Positions 25,700 through 34,811 of a stretch of 64,000 bases of DNA are shown piece after piece; position 1 is the first letter of the stretch, and each line of letters opens with the position of its first letter. The position numbers were made by a program, and so were the translations under genes. The notes under the pieces are model-generated. The model saw only the letters and a list, made by a program, of their open reading frames with translations, ran no database searches and had not been told where the DNA came from. Origin of the DNA: Sphingosinicella sp. BN140058 (lineage in GTDB: Bacteria > Pseudomonadota > Alphaproteobacteria > Sphingomonadales > Sphingomonadaceae); assembly GCF_004135585.1 (NCBI RefSeq), contig NZ_CP035501.1, positions 4,287,501 to 4,351,500 on the forward strand, written 5' to 3'.

Positions 25700-28153
25700 T
25701 CAGCTGTCGAGCCAGCCGCCCGCGTCGGCGCCGCCAATCGGCATCCCGGGTGGAACTTCGGGCGGCTTCGCCTGGCGCTGAAGTTCGGCCACGAGGCGTT
25801 CCCGATCTCGGAGCAATGCGGCCGTTTCCCGCCGCCAGGCCGATTCCGCGCCGTCTCCCCGCGATTTGCCTAACCCGTCGGCGGTCCGGCTGAGCCGCTC
25901 GGCAGCGATGGCTGCCACTTCCGGGTCGGTGCGATCGCTCAGCGCGACGCCGGCGATGGCCATCAGGCTGCGATAGGCGATCCTTCGGCGCAACGGGTCC
26001 GAGACATCCGCAACCGTCGCTGCGCTGAGCCGGTCGAGCAGTTCCCCTACGCCCGGCTGCGCCGCGTCGGCGGCGTGCTGAAGCAGGAGGCGGGACAGAC
26101 GTGTTCGATCGAGCAGCGGCCCGAGCACCATCGTCGCGCCGACATCTGCTGCGGCAAGCGGATCGAAGACGGGACCGCCCGCCGTCGGCATGATCTCGAT
26201 GCCGAACTGAGGGTCTTCATTGCCCTCGTCGGCCGCCGACAGGGAGGGCACCAGTCGCGGCGGTACGGCGAGAGCCTGTGGTTGCAATGCCGTGAGAAGG
26301 GCCCCGATCGCTCGATCCTGATCCGCTGCGGCGACGGGCGTGGCAGCGCGGCCGGCCCCTGCCACGCCATAATCGTAATCGACGCCGCCGACGAACTTGG
26401 CAGCCGCTTCCACTTGGTAGCGGTGAAGCAGCCAGACCGGTACGAAGCTGCGCCGCAACCCGGCCAATGGCGCGCCGGCAGGGAGCGCATCGGGGCCGAA
26501 CCGAGCGAGGGCGACCTGACGAACGGCGAGCATGCGCTCGAGCTCGGCCACCGGATCCGCACCGTCGTCCCAGAGGCTGCCCCATGGCTGGGCGGAGCCG
26601 GGTGCGCGCGCATCGGCGTCGCTGACGAAACGCGCGCCCGACGCGATCATCGCATCCGCTTTGCGGCGGGCTGCTCCATCCGCGTCGGTGCCCAGCGGCG
26701 GTGCGCCATAGGCCCAGTCGACGGCGAAGCGATCCCAGTCCCCGAGCCCGACACCGTAGGCATCGGAGAGATCGGGGCGGCCATCGACCAGGCCGATGCG
26801 CGGTGCGGGATAATCCATCACCGACGCGCGTGCCTGGGTGCTGGCGGCGAAGTTATGGACGAGGCCCAGCGCGTGGCCGACTTCATGGGCGGCGAGTTGG
26901 CGCAGCCGGGCGAGCGCGGCGCGGACCGCCGGGCTGTTCGGATCCGAAGACGCGCCGAGCAAAGCATCGAATATCAGCATGTCCTGGCGCACCCGCAGCG
27001 AGCCGAGCAGAACGGAGCCCTTGACGATCTCGCCGGTGCGGGGATCGGCGATGACCTGGCCGTAGGACCAGCCGCGGGTCTCGCGATTGACCCAATTGAC
27101 GACGTTGTAGCGCACATCCATCGGATCGATCCCGTCGGGAAGGATCTCTGCCCGAAAGCCGTCGATGAACCCGGCCCGATCGAAGGCCTCGCTCCACCAG
27201 CGAACCCCGTCCAGCAACGCCGATCGGATCGGCTCCGGCGCTGCATTGTCGACGTAGAAGACGATCGGCTTCTTGACCGGCGAACGGGCCGCGCTCGGAT
27301 CGACCTTCTCCAGCCGGAAGCGGTTGACGAGATCGTAGACGATGCGATCGCCGAGCGGCGCCGAAAAGTCGATTGCCTGAGAGCCGAAGCCGCCCACCCG
27401 AGGGTCGAGCCGCCGCGGCGCATAGCCTGGCCCTGGCAGTCGTACAAACGAATGGTGAACGACGAAGCCGATCTGGCGCGGGTCGGGGGCGGTGATCCCG
27501 GAGGACGGGCTCGCCTCCTCGGAGCGGAAGGTCTGCAACGCGTCGACCTCGACATTGTCTGCGAAGGCCTTGATCGACGCCGGATCGGCGAGGCTCGCTT
27601 TCTCCACCTGCCGATAGCCCTTGGCGCCAGAGGCTTGCAGCGAGGGCGCGATCCCGGCGACGTCGCCCGCGAGATAGGGCGCAATGTCGAAGGTGAAGCT
27701 GCCGTCGGGCTTCGTGGCGACGACATCTCCGACCCAAGCCGTCGAGCCGGCGAAGCTGTCGCGCACCGCGGCGCGCTCGCTTGCGCTTCCCCGCGAGGCG
27801 CGGAAGCGGGCATTTTCATATTGGATCGCCACCTTGTCACCGATGCGGCGGACCGTCATCAGACGGGTGGGCCCGAAACTTGCCCGGTCCAAGCCGAGCC
27901 GCGACGAGCCGACGCCGGTGCGCAGCGTGGTCGCATGGAGCAGCCGAAGCGCGATCCCGTCATCGCCGGGCTTTGGTACGGTGGCAAGGATCTTGCCGTC
28001 GGCCGCAGCGGTGAGCGGCAGAATCGTGTTGCCGGGGCGATCCACCGGGCTCTGCGCGGAAGCACCGACTGATAGCGCCGCAATGGCGATGATTGCTGTC
28101 GTCACTCGCAGGCGCCGCACCGAACGACCAGATCTCCGCTGCCCCAAATGCAT
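25700..28153 (-). CDS. Zinc-dependent metzincin-type protease (DUF5117/DUF5118 class)
   Basis: About 817 aa from the ATG at 28153, with GGAG about 8 nt upstream. A signal peptide ends near ALSVGASAQ. The middle domain contains FVVHHSFVRLPGPGY and YVDNAAPEPIRSALLDGV. The protease site is HEVGHALGLVHN at about 423-434, the long HExxHxxGxxH metzincin motif, followed by SVMDYPAP, a Met-turn. It matches the large exported zinc-dependent proteases with DUF5117/DUF5118 found in sphingomonads and Bacteroidetes. The natural substrate is unknown. An in-frame start 25 codons upstream is less likely. Confidence 0.85.
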   Translation of the reverse strand: MHLGQRRSGRSVRRLRVTTAIIAIAALSVGASAQSPVDRPGNTILPLTAAADGKILATVPKPGDDGIALRLLHATTLRTGVGSSRLGLDRASFGPTRLMTVRRIGDKVAIQYENARFRASRGSASERAAVRDSFAGSTAWVGDVVATKPDGSFTFDIAPYLAGDVAGIAPSLQASGAKGYRQVEKASLADPASIKAFADNVEVDALQTFRSEEASPSSGITAPDPRQIGFVVHHSFVRLPGPGYAPRRLDPRVGGFGSQAIDFSAPLGDRIVYDLVNRFRLEKVDPSAARSPVKKPIVFYVDNAAPEPIRSALLDGVRWWSEAFDRAGFIDGFRAEILPDGIDPMDVRYNVVNWVNRETRGWSYGQVIADPRTGEIVKGSVLLGSLRVRQDMLIFDALLGASSDPNSPAVRAALARLRQLAAHEVGHALGLVHNFAASTQARASVMDYPAPRIGLVDGRPDLSDAYGVGLGDWDRFAVDWAYGAPPLGTDADGAARRKADAMIASGARFVSDADARAPGSAQPWGSLWDDGADPVAELERMLAVRQVALARFGPDALPAGAPLAGLRRSFVPVWLLHRYQVEAAAKFVGGVDYDYGVAGAGRAATPVAAADQDRAIGALLTALQPQALAVPPRLVPSLSAADEGNEDPQFGIEIMPTAGGPVFDPLAAADVGATMVLGPLLDRTRLSRLLLQHAADAAQPGVGELLDRLSAATVADVSDPLRRRIAYRSLMAIAGVALSDRTDPEVAAIAAERLSRTADGLGKSRGDGAESAWRRETAALLRDRERLVAELQRQAKPPEVPPGMPIGGADAGGWLDS

Positions 28154-28283
28154 TCGCCCATCTCCCTGCTGTCCGCCCACCCGTGCCATGCGCGGTGAGG
28201 GTGGTCTAGCGTCCGGTGCGAAGTTCACTCGTGATGCGGATCACGCCGGTCGCCTTTTCCGCAGCCGGGCGTATAGCGCGAAC

Positions 28284-28682
28284 ATGGCTCAACGGGATCT
28301 CAGCCTCATCATCGTCGGCGTCGCCTACCCGAACCGGGACGGCGGCAACCGCCAGTTCGAGGTGGCGATGTGCACGCCCGGCGAGCCGGTGACGCTGGTG
28401 CCGGAGCCTACCAACAAGGCCGATCCGGCAGCAGTTGCCGTCTATAGCTGTCGTGGGGTCCAGATCGGCTACCTCAGCGCAGAGCGCTGCGTCTGGATCG
28501 GGGGCAAGTTGCGCCAGGGCCAGGAGATGAAGGCGATCTTCCAGGAAGGATCGAGCAGAAGGGCGGTCATCCGGCTGAACCTGGATGGGCACGATCCAGC
28601 GCTGCCGCTGGTAAGGTCCGGCGCGGCAATGCCGGCTGCGGATGTCTCGACGATGGCGTCCGATCCGGACAGCGGCTTCTGA
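28284..28682 (+). CDS. HIRAN-domain protein
   Basis: A 132-aa protein whose first about 95 residues match a HIRAN domain: IIVGVAYPNRDGGNRQFEVA, then EPTNKADPAAVAVYSCRGVQ and IGYLSAERCVWI. HIRAN binds 3' ends of single-stranded DNA in eukaryotic HLTF. Bacterial stand-alone copies are uncharacterised, and a DNA-related role is inferred only from the fold. It is divergent from the zinc protease gene. Confidence 0.75.
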   Translation: MAQRDLSLIIVGVAYPNRDGGNRQFEVAMCTPGEPVTLVPEPTNKADPAAVAVYSCRGVQIGYLSAERCVWIGGKLRQGQEMKAIFQEGSSRRAVIRLNLDGHDPALPLVRSGAAMPAADVSTMASDPDSGF

Positions 28683-28753
28683 GCCGACGAAATCCCGCCC
28701 GACGATTGACGACCACGAGAACCGAGCCCCGCGGGGCGGGAGGGGCTGTCAGC

Positions 28754-29032
28754 TCATCGCACGAGCCCGGCCTGACGGCAGCGCCGATCGATTTCTCGAA
28801 CGCGAGGATCGGCGGCGCCGAGGCGCGCGCGCGTCTTGGGAAGGTCGGCGCAGACCGCCGCCGCCTTCGGGCTGACCTTCTGTTTGCGAGTCTTGGCTCG
28901 GGCGTCGATCGCGGAATGCATCACCGTTGGGAGGCTATAGGCCGACGGATCGACATTTCCGGTATAATCCTGTGCGCCGGCGGCACTGGTCATCAGCGCT
29001 GCGGCGGAGCTAAGCATCAGCGAGTTTCTCAT
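28754..29032 (-). CDS. Small exported hypothetical protein, 92 aa
   Basis: A signal peptide (MRNSLMLSSAAALMTSAAGA) is followed by a short mature chain with two cysteines (AAVCADLPKTRAR and IDRRCRQAG). I do not recognise the family. It is convergent with the HIRAN gene. Confidence 0.6.
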   Translation of the reverse strand: MRNSLMLSSAAALMTSAAGAQDYTGNVDPSAYSLPTVMHSAIDARAKTRKQKVSPKAAAVCADLPKTRARLGAADPRVREIDRRCRQAGLVR

Positions 29033-29176
29033 CGTCAGACCTCCATCCCCACCGATCGCCAGGGCGCCGTCACGCCAACTCTGGTCTCGAGCCTCATTTG
29101 AGCCTCAATGCCGACGCTGGCCGTAGGATCCGACCGACCCGCATCGAAGCTGATCGTACAGGCTTGGTGCTCCAGC

Positions 29177-30232
29177 TCAAAAGGGCAGGCGAAAGACATC
29201 GGCGAGGAGCGCCTTGCCGGTGACCCGCGCCGCGGCGGGGCTGTCGCAGATGACCAGGATCTGGCGCGCGCCGTCTCCGTCATCATCCCATAAGGCGAGC
29301 CCCTCCGGATGATCCGCTCCGCGGCCGAACGGAAGCTCGCAGATCCGCTCAGGGCGATGGAGGCGAACCCGGTCCGGATCGTGAGGCGGATCGTTGACCC
29401 AGTTACGCCACCGGTAGAGCGCGCACGGACCGCTGAGGCCGGTGGTTGGGCCCGCGAGGATCAGCAGATCGTCGCCGCAGCGTTTCAGATCGCGGATCCC
29501 AAGACCTTCGAGCGCAAGCAGCCGCCGGACCGGGGCGTCGGCCAATTGCAGCATTCCCGACTTTCGGCCGCGGATCGTGAATTCGATCAGCACCGCATGA
29601 GTCGCAATCACCGGCCCACGCATGCCGAGCACGACTCGATCTCCGCAGACCGCAATCCCTTCGACATCGATGCCGCCCTCCTTGGCGGGGATGCGCGTGA
29701 ACGGCCTCAGCAAAGGATCGCGACGGAACGCCTTGGCGACGGCATTGCCATGTCTGCCCTGCTTGAGGATGCCGGCACGCCGGGTGCCGTCGCGGGCCAC
29801 CGGGGTCCATCGCCCGTCCTGCTCGATGAGGGGGATGCGCCCGAGCAAGGCACGCGGCCGCGTATCCTTGAGATCGGCAAGCGCTGCCAGATCGATGCAC
29901 GAATCGGGTGCCTTCTCGGGCTTCGGCCGGGTGCGGGCATGGCTTCCGACCACCCACAGCCAGCCATGGTCGGCGGCGAGACCTTCGATGTCGGCCTCTT
30001 CATCCGGAAAGGCGACGGGCAGCAGCCGCTCGATGGAGAAGCGTTGATGCGCGCTCCAGTCCTGCTGCGATCGCGTCAGCCGTTCGATTTGCGCCTGCTC
30101 GTCGGCGGCCACGAACAAGGTGTCGTCGAGCCGCGTTCCGGCGGACAAATTCTCGATCACCTCGTCGGCGACATCGCCGAAGCGGAGGGTGACCTGGGCG
30201 GCAGGCTGGTGAGGTTCGGGCCACAGGCTCAT
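29177..30232 (-). CDS. DUF3616 family protein
   Basis: About 351 aa starting at the ATG at 30232, with GGAGAG upstream. It has repeated WD/YVTN-like strands: DIEGLAADHGWLWVVGSHAR, IDVEGIAVCGDRVVLGMRG, LEGLGIRDLKRCGDDLLILA and HPEGLALWDDDG. This is the beta-propeller-like pattern of DUF3616 proteins, which are of unknown function. No signal peptide is seen. Confidence 0.8.
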   Translation of the reverse strand: MSLWPEPHQPAAQVTLRFGDVADEVIENLSAGTRLDDTLFVAADEQAQIERLTRSQQDWSAHQRFSIERLLPVAFPDEEADIEGLAADHGWLWVVGSHARTRPKPEKAPDSCIDLAALADLKDTRPRALLGRIPLIEQDGRWTPVARDGTRRAGILKQGRHGNAVAKAFRRDPLLRPFTRIPAKEGGIDVEGIAVCGDRVVLGMRGPVIATHAVLIEFTIRGRKSGMLQLADAPVRRLLALEGLGIRDLKRCGDDLLILAGPTTGLSGPCALYRWRNWVNDPPHDPDRVRLHRPERICELPFGRGADHPEGLALWDDDGDGARQILVICDSPAAARVTGKALLADVFRLPF

Positions 30233-30325
30233 TTCGATCTCTCCGGAAGCAACGTGTCGCCGAATCAAGAAGTTGCGCGGCAATCAGGTCGAGCGATGGC
30301 GCGCCATTTCCCCGGTTCGTTCAAT

Positions 30326-31066
30326 TCACGCGCGGCCCGCGAGTTCGCGCGCATTCTGCAGATAGAGTCGCCCCACCTTTTGCTCTTCGCCGTCGCCGAG
30401 CTGGGCATACCAGCGTCCGGTCTCGTCACGCCGGAACCCGGTGACGAAATCGCGCCGGACGATCGAGGAGCGGTGCAGCCGGACGAACCGTGTTGGGTCG
30501 AGCTCTTCCTCGAGCCTGGCGATGGTGTGATTGATCAACCAGCTGCGGCGACCGACGTGGAGCCGCATATAGTCGCGCTCCGCGGTGATCCGATCGACGT
30601 CGGCGGCGGCGAGGCGGACCAGGCCGCGCGGCTCGGAGACCCAGAATTCCTCGAGATGGCGCGAGGTCTTGGGCGCCGGCTCGCCGGCATCGTCTTCGCT
30701 CAAGCGGCCGCGTGCGCGGTCCACCGCCTTGGCGAGCCGCTCTCCGGAGACCGGCTTCATCAGATAATCGATCGCCTCGACCTCAAAGGCGGCCACGGCA
30801 AACGTGTCGAATGCGGTGACGAAAATTACCATTGGCGGTTTTTCGAGCGATCCGAGGGCGCGGGCGACCTCGATCCCGTCCATACCCGGCATTGCGATGT
30901 CGAGCAGCACCACGTCGGGCGTCAGCGCCTCGATCAGGCGCAGGGCGGCGGCGCCCTCGGACGCGGTGCCGGCGAGTGCAACGCCGTCGATGCGGGCAAG
31001 GAGCAATTGGAGACGTTCGACCGCGAGCGGCTCGTCGTCGACGATCAGGAATCGGATGGCGGACAT
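30326..31066 (-). CDS. LytTR-family response regulator
   Basis: 246 aa. The receiver domain has acidic D10-D11, phospho-acceptor D56 (VVLLDIAMPG) and K in YLMKPV. The LytTR DNA-binding domain covers about 140-240 (VDRITAERDYMRLHVGRRSW, RFVRLHRSSIVRRD). It is the cognate regulator of the sensor kinase directly upstream, with a 2-bp gap between the genes. LytTR regulators bind paired direct repeats; I did not find the target site by eye. Confidence 0.9.
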   Translation of the reverse strand: MSAIRFLIVDDEPLAVERLQLLLARIDGVALAGTASEGAAALRLIEALTPDVVLLDIAMPGMDGIEVARALGSLEKPPMVIFVTAFDTFAVAAFEVEAIDYLMKPVSGERLAKAVDRARGRLSEDDAGEPAPKTSRHLEEFWVSEPRGLVRLAAADVDRITAERDYMRLHVGRRSWLINHTIARLEEELDPTRFVRLHRSSIVRRDFVTGFRRDETGRWYAQLGDGEEQKVGRLYLQNARELAGRA

Positions 31067-31068
31067 GG

Positions 31069-32205
31069 TTACTCGAGAGGCATGGCAATGGTGACGCGGT
31101 AGCCGCCGTTCGGCAAGGCTTCATGGTGGCATTCGGCTTCGCGGCCGAAACGCGCGGCGAGGCGGTCGCAGACGTTGGCAAGGCCGACACCGGTTCCGTG
31201 CGCGGCACCCGCGGCGGGATCCGGTCCGCGATCATTCTCGACCCGAACGACCAGACGACCGGCTTCCTCCGAGGCCTCGATCGTCAACGTCACCTGATCG
31301 GTGGTGCGGGCGACGCCGTGCTTGATCGCATTCTCGACGATCGGCTGCAGGATCAAGGGCGGAACCTGGACCTGTTCGAGCGCCTTGGGAACGCGCACGG
31401 TGACTCGAAGGCGGTTGGGGAAACGCACTTTTTCTATGTCGAGGTAGAGCAATTGAAACTTGATCTCTTCGGCGAGGCTGATGTTGTCGGTGGGATCGAT
31501 CGAGAGGCTGGCGCGGAAGAAGGTCGAGAGGCCGACGATCATGTTCTCGGCCTCTTCCTCGCGCCGCGACAGCACCAGCGACGACAGCGAGTTCAAGGTG
31601 TTGAACAGGAAATGGGGGTTCACCTGGTAGCGAAGCGCGCGAAGCTGCGCGGCATGGGCATCACGCTCTGCGCGGGAGGCGCGTCGTTCCGCATTGCGAA
31701 GCTGCACGGAGGAACTGATCGCGAGGTAGAGGCTCGCCCACGCGGCGAAGAAGAAATACCAGGTGACGAGCCCGTCCGCGATGAGACGGGCGACGCGGGC
31801 GTCGGAGGGCGGATGCGTCTGCAGCGGACGCGACGCTACGGCGGCGGTCGGCGCCTCCGGCATCGACCGGGGCAATGGCTGGTAGAGCATGAAAGCGAGA
31901 TTGAAGGTGGAGAAGATCGCCGCCGCCGGCACGCAGGCGATCGCGGCGGCGATGACCTTGATACGGATGCTCTCGGCAGCGGCGCGGTGCAGGACGAGAT
32001 AGACGAGGAAGGTGAGAATGACGCCGATCACGCAGCCCGCCGCGCGATATTGCAGCGCCCGAAAATTCTCTTCGAGCAAGGCCATCCGCAGGACGATGGT
32101 GGCGAGATAGAAAAGCCAGAAGCCGCCGATCGTAGCGGCGGCCAGCGGCAGATCGGGAAGCCGGGTCCGAACCGGTATCACCACATCGGCCCACACGATC
32201 CGCAT
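31069..32205 (-). CDS. LytS/YehU-type sensor histidine kinase
   Basis: 378 aa. Four to six hydrophobic segments lie in residues 20-165. The His_kinase domain follows with QVNPHFLFNTLN (phosphorylated His198) and VPPLILQPIVENAIKHG (N box), then GTGVGLANVCDRL (G box). No separate extracellular domain is present, so the signal is probably sensed in or at the membrane. It is the first gene of a two-gene operon with the LytTR regulator. Confidence 0.9.
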   Translation of the reverse strand: MRIVWADVVIPVRTRLPDLPLAAATIGGFWLFYLATIVLRMALLEENFRALQYRAAGCVIGVILTFLVYLVLHRAAAESIRIKVIAAAIACVPAAAIFSTFNLAFMLYQPLPRSMPEAPTAAVASRPLQTHPPSDARVARLIADGLVTWYFFFAAWASLYLAISSSVQLRNAERRASRAERDAHAAQLRALRYQVNPHFLFNTLNSLSSLVLSRREEEAENMIVGLSTFFRASLSIDPTDNISLAEEIKFQLLYLDIEKVRFPNRLRVTVRVPKALEQVQVPPLILQPIVENAIKHGVARTTDQVTLTIEASEEAGRLVVRVENDRGPDPAAGAAHGTGVGLANVCDRLAARFGREAECHHEALPNGGYRVTIAMPLE

Positions 32206-32540
32206 GCCGGGAGCAGCTCAGCCGGGATCCGAAGCGAAGCGATCCAGGTCGTCACAGCCGCGGCCGGCGATACGGGAAAGCGCGTTCCGGCAAGTCCCTC
32301 GAACGGTTTTGGTGTGGATAAATCGTTACGAGTGCGTTTGGATCCCATATTTCCGCGATTTCTCGGCTTCGTCTGTGGCGGCGATGTGACACTCCTGAGA
32401 CGCTGCCGCCGCGCGGTCAACATTCTCGTTGCGGCGCGGCACGAACTTTGGTCCATTTACGGTGGGGAACGGAGGCGTTGGTTAAGCGGCCTGTAAGAGT
32501 TTCGGCCGCATAGACTCCGACGGGTAGAAGGAGCGGGAAG
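32206..32540. other. 335-bp divergent promoter region
   Basis: This lies between the LytS-type kinase (- strand) and a hypothetical gene (+ strand). No gene-like frame is present. It includes locally AT-richer stretches (32316-32350 and 32455-32510) that probably hold both promoters, but no operator palindrome stood out. Confidence 0.4.
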
Positions 32541-33089
32541 ATGGCGACCAATACGAAGCCGGCTCACGGGGCGTTGACGCTGGTCGAAATGAAGGAATTT
32601 GCGGGCTTTTCCGCCGCGACGCAGCGTTACATTCGCCGCGCTCTCGACATCGGCCTTGGCCGCCGCGACGCGATCCGCCGCTGGTCGCGCGATGTCGGCG
32701 AAGCCGCCAGCATTCGTGCGCAGGAGCGCATGTATCGCCGGCTGGAGCAGATTCGCGAGCATGTGCCGGACGATAGCGGCCTCGATGAGATGGAGCCGTT
32801 GATGGGGCCGCTGATCACGATCACCGCCTTCGATCTCGGGCAGGATCGTCTTCCGGACTTCGCATCCTATCGCTTTCTCTACGAGCGCCTGATCGGCGCT
32901 GCGGTTCGCCCTTGGCTGCCGGGCGCCTTCTGCGCCGCCGCGGCGCTGCCGCACCTCCATCCCGAACGGCGCCGGACCCTGCTGCAGTCGATCAGCGAAG
33001 CCGCCGCGACCGCCCCGGGCTGGTCGAACCGCGAGCCGGCGTTCCTGCCGGAGTGGGTCGACAAGATCGACGTCACCGTCGAGGGCTGA
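32541..33089 (+). CDS. Hypothetical cytoplasmic protein, 182 aa
   Basis: The ATG at 32541 is preceded by AGGAGCGGGAAG. The protein is mostly helical, with ALTLVEMKEFAGFSAATQRY and YIRRALDIGLGRRDAIRRWS. No signal peptide or membrane helix is present. I do not recognise the family. A strong hairpin (33182-33207) lies about 90 bp after its stop and could terminate it. Confidence 0.65.
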   Translation: MATNTKPAHGALTLVEMKEFAGFSAATQRYIRRALDIGLGRRDAIRRWSRDVGEAASIRAQERMYRRLEQIREHVPDDSGLDEMEPLMGPLITITAFDLGQDRLPDFASYRFLYERLIGAAVRPWLPGAFCAAAALPHLHPERRRTLLQSISEAAATAPGWSNREPAFLPEWVDKIDVTVEG

Positions 33090-33181
33090 GGCCCGTTTGG
33101 ATCCTGGTGGACACCTGAGGTCGGTTCCTGGAGTTCCGATCTGAGGCGACCCGGCTTCAAAGGTCAGAGACGAACGACAGG

Positions 33182-33207
33182 CGGCGGGGCTTCGGCTCCG
33201 CCGTTTT
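33182..33207 (+). terminator. Intrinsic terminator
   Basis: CGGCGGGGC pairs with GCTCCGCCG around a TTCG tetraloop (9 bp, one G-T), followed by TTTT at 33204-33207. It fits the end of the hypothetical gene transcript. Confidence 0.75.
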
Positions 33208-33255
33208 CGTGTAAGCCGGTGGCGCCCTGCCTTCCTACGATGTGCGATGGACAGC

Positions 33256-33293
33256 AAAAAGCCCGCTGCGGCACCAGGCCGCGCGGGCTTTTT
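33256..33293. terminator. Bidirectional intrinsic terminator
   Basis: AAAAAGCCCGC (33256-33266) pairs perfectly with GCGGGCTTTTT (33283-33293). An inner GCGGC/GCCGC stem lies around ACCAG. The A-run on one side and T-run on the other make it functional in both directions. It would stop the + strand transcript and also the - strand small gene at 33325-33405. Confidence 0.8.
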
Positions 33294-33324
33294 CAAACGA
33301 GCAGGAAGCCTGCCCGCACAGCCA

Positions 33325-33405
33325 TTACATACCGATGACGACCATCGAGACGTAAAGAATGCCGAAGGTCACGCCAGAAAGCGCGCCGGTAAGACGCTGA
33401 ACCAT
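33325..33405 (-). CDS. 26-aa membrane micropeptide
   Basis: ATG at 33405, TAA at 33325-33327, with AAGGAA about 8 nt upstream. The peptide begins MVQRLTGALSGVTFGILYVS and ends MVVIGM, a single hydrophobic helix after a short basic start. It has its own well-formed promoter (33434-33461) and a strong terminator (33256-33293), so it looks like a complete transcription unit. Function is unknown; membrane micropeptides often tune larger membrane proteins. Confidence 0.65.
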   Translation of the reverse strand: MVQRLTGALSGVTFGILYVSMVVIGM

Positions 33406-33433
33406 TTCGATTTTCCTTGTTTTGGTGCAGTGC

Positions 33434-33461
33434 AGCATAACGGGTTCAGCAACAATGTCAA
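33434..33461 (-). promoter_or_regulatory. Sigma70-type promoter of the micropeptide gene
   Basis: On the - strand, TTGACA (33461-33456) and TATGCT (33439-33434) are separated by 16 bp. They are near-consensus and unusual for this GC-rich sequence. The ATG is about 29 nt downstream of the -10 box. Confidence 0.65.
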
Positions 33462-33478
33462 CCAACTTAGTTGACATT
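33454..33478. promoter_or_regulatory. Inverted repeat overlapping the -35 box
   Basis: AATGTCAAC and GTTGACATT form perfect 9-bp arms around CAACTTA. The left arm contains the -35 element of the micropeptide promoter, so a dimeric repressor or activator bound here would control it. The right arm contains a second TTGACA facing the glycosyltransferase gene. Confidence 0.55.
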
Positions 33479-33611
33479 CGTGTTTGTACGTAAGGCGCAG
33501 CCCATCGTCGCGGCGGAGAGACACCGCTCCAGACCCGCCGCATTCTGCGTGACATTGTCGCTGCAGGGCGGGCTAAAGAAAGCGCGTCAGCGCTTTGGCT
33601 TAGGGAAGATG

Positions 33612-34811
33612 ATGCGGCTTCTGTTCGTGCACGACAATCGCTTCGAGCACGGCGCAGACGGCCATATCTACACGTCCGGAACGTTTCCGAGCGCCCTGTG
33701 GGAACGCTACCTGCGGCATTTCGACGAGGTGTGCGTGCTGGCGCGAAACGGGCGCAATAAAGGTGCGGCCGGGGCGGAAATCCGCGCGGACCGGGCGCGC
33801 GTCTTCTTCCAATTCGCTCCAAACATCGGCTCGCTATGGGGGGCGGCGTTCAACTGGAGGACGTCGCGCGCGCGCGTCCGGGCCGCCGTGGCACAGGCGA
33901 ATGCCGTTGTTGCCCGGTTGCCGAGCGAGCTCGGCTTTCTTGCCGCAGCGGAGGCGGAGCGGCAGGGCAAGCCCTTGGCGGTCGAGCTTGCCGGCTGTGC
34001 CTGGGACGCAGCGATCAACCACGGCTCGCCGATCCTCAAGCTGTATGCGCCGATCTTCTTCCACCGGACGTGCCGCGCCGCCGCCCGCGCACCGCTGGTC
34101 GTCTACGTCACCTCCGAATTCCTGCAGAACCGATACCCGTCTTCACATCATCAGATCAGTTGTTCCGACGTTGAGATTGTGCCCTTGTCTGCGGAAGACC
34201 GCGGTCGCCGTGGCCGGCGTCTGGAAAGGCTGGCGCGAGGCGGATTGCCGCAGCTTGGCACGATCGCCAGCCTGTCCCCGTTCTACAAGGGCCTCCACCT
34301 CGCGATCGAAGCGATTGCCCAGCTGCGGGCCGAGGGCCTGCACTATCCATACGCCATCCTCGGGCCCGGCAATCCGGAGCCGTGGCGCGCGCTCGCCCGC
34401 TCGGCAGGGGTCGAGGATCTGGTTCGCTTCGACGGGACTCGCGAGCCGGGTGCGCCGGTCAGGGGTTGGCTCGACGACATCGATCTTCACCTCCAGCCGA
34501 GCCTCGCCGAAGGACTGCCGCGTGCAACGATCGAAGCCATGAGCCGCGGGGTCGCTTGCATCGGCTCCGACGTCGGCGGGATTCCCGAGCTGCTGCCAAG
34601 GGCGCAATTGCACCCCAGCGGCGACTCCCGCAGTCTCGCGGAGACGATCCGGCGGCTTGCGACTGCTCCCGATCTCGTGGCGAGCGCAGCCTGGTCGGGC
34701 GTCGAACAGGCACGGCTTTTCTGGCCCGAAATGCTGGAGCGGTGCCACGACGAGGCTTATGGGCGTCTGCGCGCAATGGCGGAAGCGCGCTCCGGCGGGT
34801 GCGGCAGGTAA
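33612..34811 (+). CDS. Glycosyltransferase family 4 protein
   Basis: About 399 aa. GT-B fold with an N-terminal acceptor domain (LLFVHDNRFEHGADGHIYTS) and a C-terminal nucleotide-sugar domain (GTIASLSPFYKGLHLAIEAI, YAILGPG, DDIDLHLQPSLAEGLPRATI, IEAMSRGVACIGSDVGGIPE), which contains the GT4 ExxxxG-type motif. It transfers a sugar in the cytoplasm, probably during surface-glycan assembly. The ATG at 33612 is preferred because AGGGA sits 5 nt before it; the ATG 3 nt upstream is equivalent. Its 3' end overlaps the convergent glycosyltransferase gene by 55 bp. Confidence 0.82.
   Translation: MRLLFVHDNRFEHGADGHIYTSGTFPSALWERYLRHFDEVCVLARNGRNKGAAGAEIRADRARVFFQFAPNIGSLWGAAFNWRTSRARVRAAVAQANAVVARLPSELGFLAAAEAERQGKPLAVELAGCAWDAAINHGSPILKLYAPIFFHRTCRAAARAPLVVYVTSEFLQNRYPSSHHQISCSDVEIVPLSAEDRGRRGRRLERLARGGLPQLGTIASLSPFYKGLHLAIEAIAQLRAEGLHYPYAILGPGNPEPWRALARSAGVEDLVRFDGTREPGAPVRGWLDDIDLHLQPSLAEGLPRATIEAMSRGVACIGSDVGGIPELLPRAQLHPSGDSRSLAETIRRLATAPDLVASAAWSGVEQARLFWPEMLERCHDEAYGRLRAMAEARSGGCGR

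Noticed and set aside
26075..28072. A 665-codon + strand frame opposite the zinc protease
   Set aside because: The - strand frame has a signal peptide and a full metzincin motif; the + strand frame is an Arg/Gly/Ala-rich shadow.
29309..31102. A 597-codon + strand frame spanning two - strand genes
   Set aside because: It crosses the DUF3616 and LytTR genes antisense; both have clear family motifs on the - strand.
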